7,142 nucleotides of DNA from a bacterium. Its GTDB lineage: Bacteria; Desulfobacterota; Anaeroferrophillalia; Anaeroferrophillales; Anaeroferrophillaceae. The first letter of the stretch is position 1. The number at the start of each line of letters is the position of its first letter. The notes beneath the pieces are model-generated. The model ran no database searches, was not told where the DNA came from, and saw only the letters and a program-made list of their open reading frames with translations. Positions 4,783-7,142 of the stretch are shown one piece after another. Made by a program: the position numbers and the translations under genes. Location: the NCBI GenBank assembly GCA_029940125.1, contig JAOZRP010000116.1, forward strand, positions 1 to 7,142, read 5' to 3'.

Positions 4783-7130
4783 TGGCCGCCGACGAATCGG
4801 CGGTCAGGGTAACAATTAAGGGGACAGTTCAAGGGGTTGGCTTCCGCCCTTATGTATACCGTCTGGCTGAGAAATACCAGCTCCGGGGGAGTATCACAAA
4901 CACTTCCGGCGGGGTGGTGATTCGGGTGCGTGGTGCTGTCGGCCGTCTTGAGTCTTTCCTGACCGCGTTGCCAAAGGAATGTCCACCTCTGGTTTCCATC
5001 AGTTCCATGACCTGCGAGGAGGATGGCGAGCCGGTACCCGTCACCGGTTTTGCCATTTTACCCAGCATCGATCATGAGGTCGGGCGGCCTATTTTCCCCC
5101 CTGATATTGCCCTTTGCGCCGCTTGTCGGCATGAACTCCATGACCCCGCCGATCGACGTTACCGTTACCCGTTTATCAATTGCACCAACTGCGGACCTCG
5201 GTTTTCCATCGTCCGTTCCCTTCCCTATGACCGCCACCGGACAACCATGGCGAAGTTTTCTCTGTGTCCCTCCTGCTCTGCCGAGTATCATGACCCCGCT
5301 GATCGACGTTTCCACGCCGAGCCGGTGGCTTGCGCTGCCTGCGGCCCCCGACTTTCCTGGCATGATCAAACGGGCGGTGTTTGTGCTTCCGTGGATCCCC
5401 TGGCGGCGGCGGCGGCAGCCCTGCGGGCCGGTAAAGTGGTGGCAATCAAAGGTTTGGGAGGCTTCCACCTGGCGGTTGACGCGACCTCTTCCGCGGCGGT
5501 CAACCGCTTGCGGGAGCGCAAGCGCCGTCCCCACAAACCGCTGGCAGTCATGGCCGGCAATGTGGATTTGATCCGTCTCCATTGTCGGTTGTCTCCGGAG
5601 GAAGAAAAAGTATTGACTGGTCCACGGGCACCGATTGTTCTGCTCGAACGTCTGTCGGAAAGTTCCCTGGCTCCGGAAGTTGCCCCCGGAATAGACGATA
5701 TAGGGTGCATGCTTCCCTATACTCCACTTCATGAACTGCTGTTCTCCCATGCCAAGGCGCCGGAAATCCTGGTGATGACCAGCGGCAACCTGAGTGATGA
5801 ACCCATTTGTCGGAGTAAAGAGGAAGCCTTTGACCGACTCAGCGGCTTGGCGGACGGCTTTCTGGTTCATGACCGGGAAATCGTTTTGGCGATTGATGAT
5901 TCAGTGGGCGTGTGTGCTGCCGGATCTTTTCGCCTGTTTCGCCGGGCCCGCGGCTATGTGCCGGGCCCGATTTCCCTGCCTTTTTCGTTGCCGCCGGTAT
6001 TGGCGGTCGGGGCGGAACTGAAATCAACTTTTTGTCTGGCCGGCCAGCGTGAAGCGGTATTGAGCCAGCATCTTGGCGACTTGGAAGACCCTCGCACCGA
6101 GAGTTTCTTTCGTTCCTGCTATGATCATTTCAAAAATTTGCTGGGTTTTGAACCCCGGTTGGTTGCCTGTGACCTGCATCCCGACTATCGTTCAACTCGT
6201 TTTGCTCGAAGTCTGGAGCTGCCGGTCGTCGAGGTCCAGCATCACCATGCCCACGCGGCGGCGGTCATGGTTGAGCATAAATTGAAGGACCCGACTCTTG
6301 CCGTTATCCTGGATGGCACCGGATATCACCCTGACGGAACCATCTGGGGAGGTGAAGTGTTGCGGGTGGATTATCTTTCCTGTGAACGGGTCGGCCACCT
6401 GGAACCGATATTTCTTCCCGGGGGTGATCGTGCCGTTCAGGAACCGTGGCGGCTGGCGGCGGCGCTTTTGTTCCAGCAGCGTGGGGCGGGCTATGAGGAT
6501 GATGGCGGCTGGCTGCCGGTCAACTGGAAAATGATTGATTCCCAGCGTCGCCGGCTGGTAACCAGAATGATGGTTCGGAAAATTAATAGCCCCCTGACCA
6601 GTAGTTGTGGTAGATTGTTTGACGGCGTTGCCGCTTTAATTGGCGGTCGTCATCACGTTACCTGTGAAGGCCAGGCGGCCATGGAGCTTGAGAGTCTGGC
6701 CCGCCGGGCGGGGAAAGGCGTTCCCGGTCTGGAATCGAGTGGCAGGTACCCTGTTTCCCTGGCAGTCCGCGATACCGGTCGGGTTATCCAACTTGACGGG
6801 TTGCTGGCGGGGATCGTTGAGGACTGCAGGAAGGGAGTTTCCGCTACTGATATCGCCTGGGAATTTCATGACTGGCTTGTTCGCTCGTTAAGCGAGAATG
6901 TCAAGCTGGCCGCGGCTGAAACCGGCATTGATACGGTGGTGTTCAGTGGCGGCTGCCTGCAGAACCGCCTGTTGCTGGCTGGATGCGCCGAATGTTGCCG
7001 GATCACGGGGCTGAAGCCTTTCCTGCCCCGGCGGATTCCCGCCAATGACGGGGGAATTTCCCTGGGCCAGGCGGCTATTGCCGGAGCCAGACTTGTCGCT
7101 GCTGAAAAATCTTTAGTGCCTTACGCCTGA
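4782..7130 (+). CDS. hypF: Hydrogenase maturation protein HypF (carbamoyltransferase)
   Basis: HypF uses carbamoyl phosphate and ATP to make a carbamoyl group that is passed to HypE, where it becomes the cyanide ligands of the Ni-Fe site. It is cytoplasmic. At 782 residues it is full length and all four domains are present. Acylphosphatase: about 8-93, with GTVQGVGFR and catalytic Arg22 and Asn40. Two zinc fingers, each C-x2-C-x18-C-x2-C: Cys112, 115, 134, 137 and Cys162, 165, 184, 187. YrdC-like domain: about 200-390, with KGLGGFHLAVDA and KRRPHKPLAVM. Kae1/TobZ-like C-terminal domain: HHHAHA at 487-492, LDGTGYHPDGT, SGGCLQNR at 722-729 and PANDGGISLGQA near the end. The ATG at 4782 shares its A with the cytochrome stop (TGATG). 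A TTG at 4779 is a less likely start. No Shine-Dalgarno sequence precedes it, so translation probably depends on the cytochrome gene. Confidence 0.97.
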   Translation: MAADESAVRVTIKGTVQGVGFRPYVYRLAEKYQLRGSITNTSGGVVIRVRGAVGRLESFLTALPKECPPLVSISSMTCEEDGEPVPVTGFAILPSIDHEVGRPIFPPDIALCAACRHELHDPADRRYRYPFINCTNCGPRFSIVRSLPYDRHRTTMAKFSLCPSCSAEYHDPADRRFHAEPVACAACGPRLSWHDQTGGVCASVDPLAAAAAALRAGKVVAIKGLGGFHLAVDATSSAAVNRLRERKRRPHKPLAVMAGNVDLIRLHCRLSPEEEKVLTGPRAPIVLLERLSESSLAPEVAPGIDDIGCMLPYTPLHELLFSHAKAPEILVMTSGNLSDEPICRSKEEAFDRLSGLADGFLVHDREIVLAIDDSVGVCAAGSFRLFRRARGYVPGPISLPFSLPPVLAVGAELKSTFCLAGQREAVLSQHLGDLEDPRTESFFRSCYDHFKNLLGFEPRLVACDLHPDYRSTRFARSLELPVVEVQHHHAHAAAVMVEHKLKDPTLAVILDGTGYHPDGTIWGGEVLRVDYLSCERVGHLEPIFLPGGDRAVQEPWRLAAALLFQQRGAGYEDDGGWLPVNWKMIDSQRRRLVTRMMVRKINSPLTSSCGRLFDGVAALIGGRHHVTCEGQAAMELESLARRAGKGVPGLESSGRYPVSLAVRDTGRVIQLDGLLAGIVEDCRKGVSATDIAWEFHDWLVRSLSENVKLAAAETGIDTVVFSGGCLQNRLLLAGCAECCRITGLKPFLPRRIPANDGGISLGQAAIAGARLVAAEKSLVPYA
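5139..5310 (+). repeat. Near-identical 22-bp direct repeat within the two HypF zinc fingers
   Basis: Bases 5139-5160 and 5289-5310 agree at 21 of 22 positions and lie exactly 150 bases (50 codons) apart in the same frame. Both encode HDPADRR just after the first CxxC pair of each zinc finger. At protein level the duplicated finger is normal for HypF; the near identity at DNA level, including synonymous positions, is the unusual part. It may reflect codon preference or gene conversion. Confidence 0.75.
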
Positions 7131-7142
7131 AATGCTGTCACT
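7131..7142 (+). other. Possible start of a further gene in the operon, cut by the window edge
   Basis: An ATG at 7132-7134 begins one base after the hypF stop and reads ATG CTG TCA to the edge. The tight spacing matches the rest of the operon, and other hyp genes often follow hypF. There is no clear ribosome binding site and only three codons are visible, so this is a weak call. Confidence 0.2.

Noticed and set aside
5058..5870. Minus-strand open frame (270 codons) opposite hypF
   Set aside because: It is the longest antisense frame, but it lies wholly inside an intact hypF, and its product shows no domain.

Overview
The window holds five complete protein genes, all on the + strand. In order they are an HDOD-domain signalling protein (140-1009) and a gene cluster for a membrane-bound, quinone-linked [NiFe] uptake hydrogenase: small subunit (1255-2355), large subunit (2410-4110), di-haem cytochrome b (4120-4782) and the maturation factor HypF (4782-7130). 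No mobile element, CRISPR array, tRNA or rRNA was seen. The source is most likely an anaerobic or facultative Gram-negative bacterium. The twin-arginine signal on the small subunit implies export across an inner membrane. The HDOD protein and the HydABC-like hydrogenase would suit a deltaproteobacterial lineage (Desulfobacterota/Desulfuromonadota), but the taxonomy is inference only.

Layout. Bases 1-139 are GC-rich with two short inverted repeats and no assignable gene, possibly the end of an upstream transcript. The HDOD gene follows. Bases 1010-1254 are a conspicuously AT-rich, non-coding leader in front of the hydrogenase operon and the most likely place for its promoter. From 1255 to the end the genes are packed tightly: a 54-base gap between the subunits, 9 bases before the cytochrome gene, and a one-base stop/start overlap (TGATG) into hypF. 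One transcript probably covers all four.

How the genes work together. The small subunit carries the Fe-S relay and the Tat signal. The large subunit carries the Ni-Fe centre and has no signal of its own, so it should be exported with its partner. The small subunit's C-terminal hydrophobic helix docks on the four-helix cytochrome b, which passes electrons from H2 to the quinone pool. HypF makes the carbamoyl group that becomes the cyanide ligands of the active-site iron. The large subunit still has a 15-residue tail after its last Ni-ligand motif, so a specific endopeptidase must remove it. That gene and hypA-E are not in the window. The proximal cluster has the standard four-cysteine pattern, with Gly at both extra-cysteine positions of O2-tolerant enzymes, so this looks like a standard oxygen-sensitive uptake enzyme.

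I found no convincing undescribed system. The points worth a second look are modest: a tandem 10-bp repeat running onto the small-subunit ribosome binding site, an extra cysteine inside the medial-cluster motif, the lack of a Shine-Dalgarno site for hypF, a 22-bp near-identical repeat in the two HypF zinc fingers, and the start-site question of the HDOD gene.
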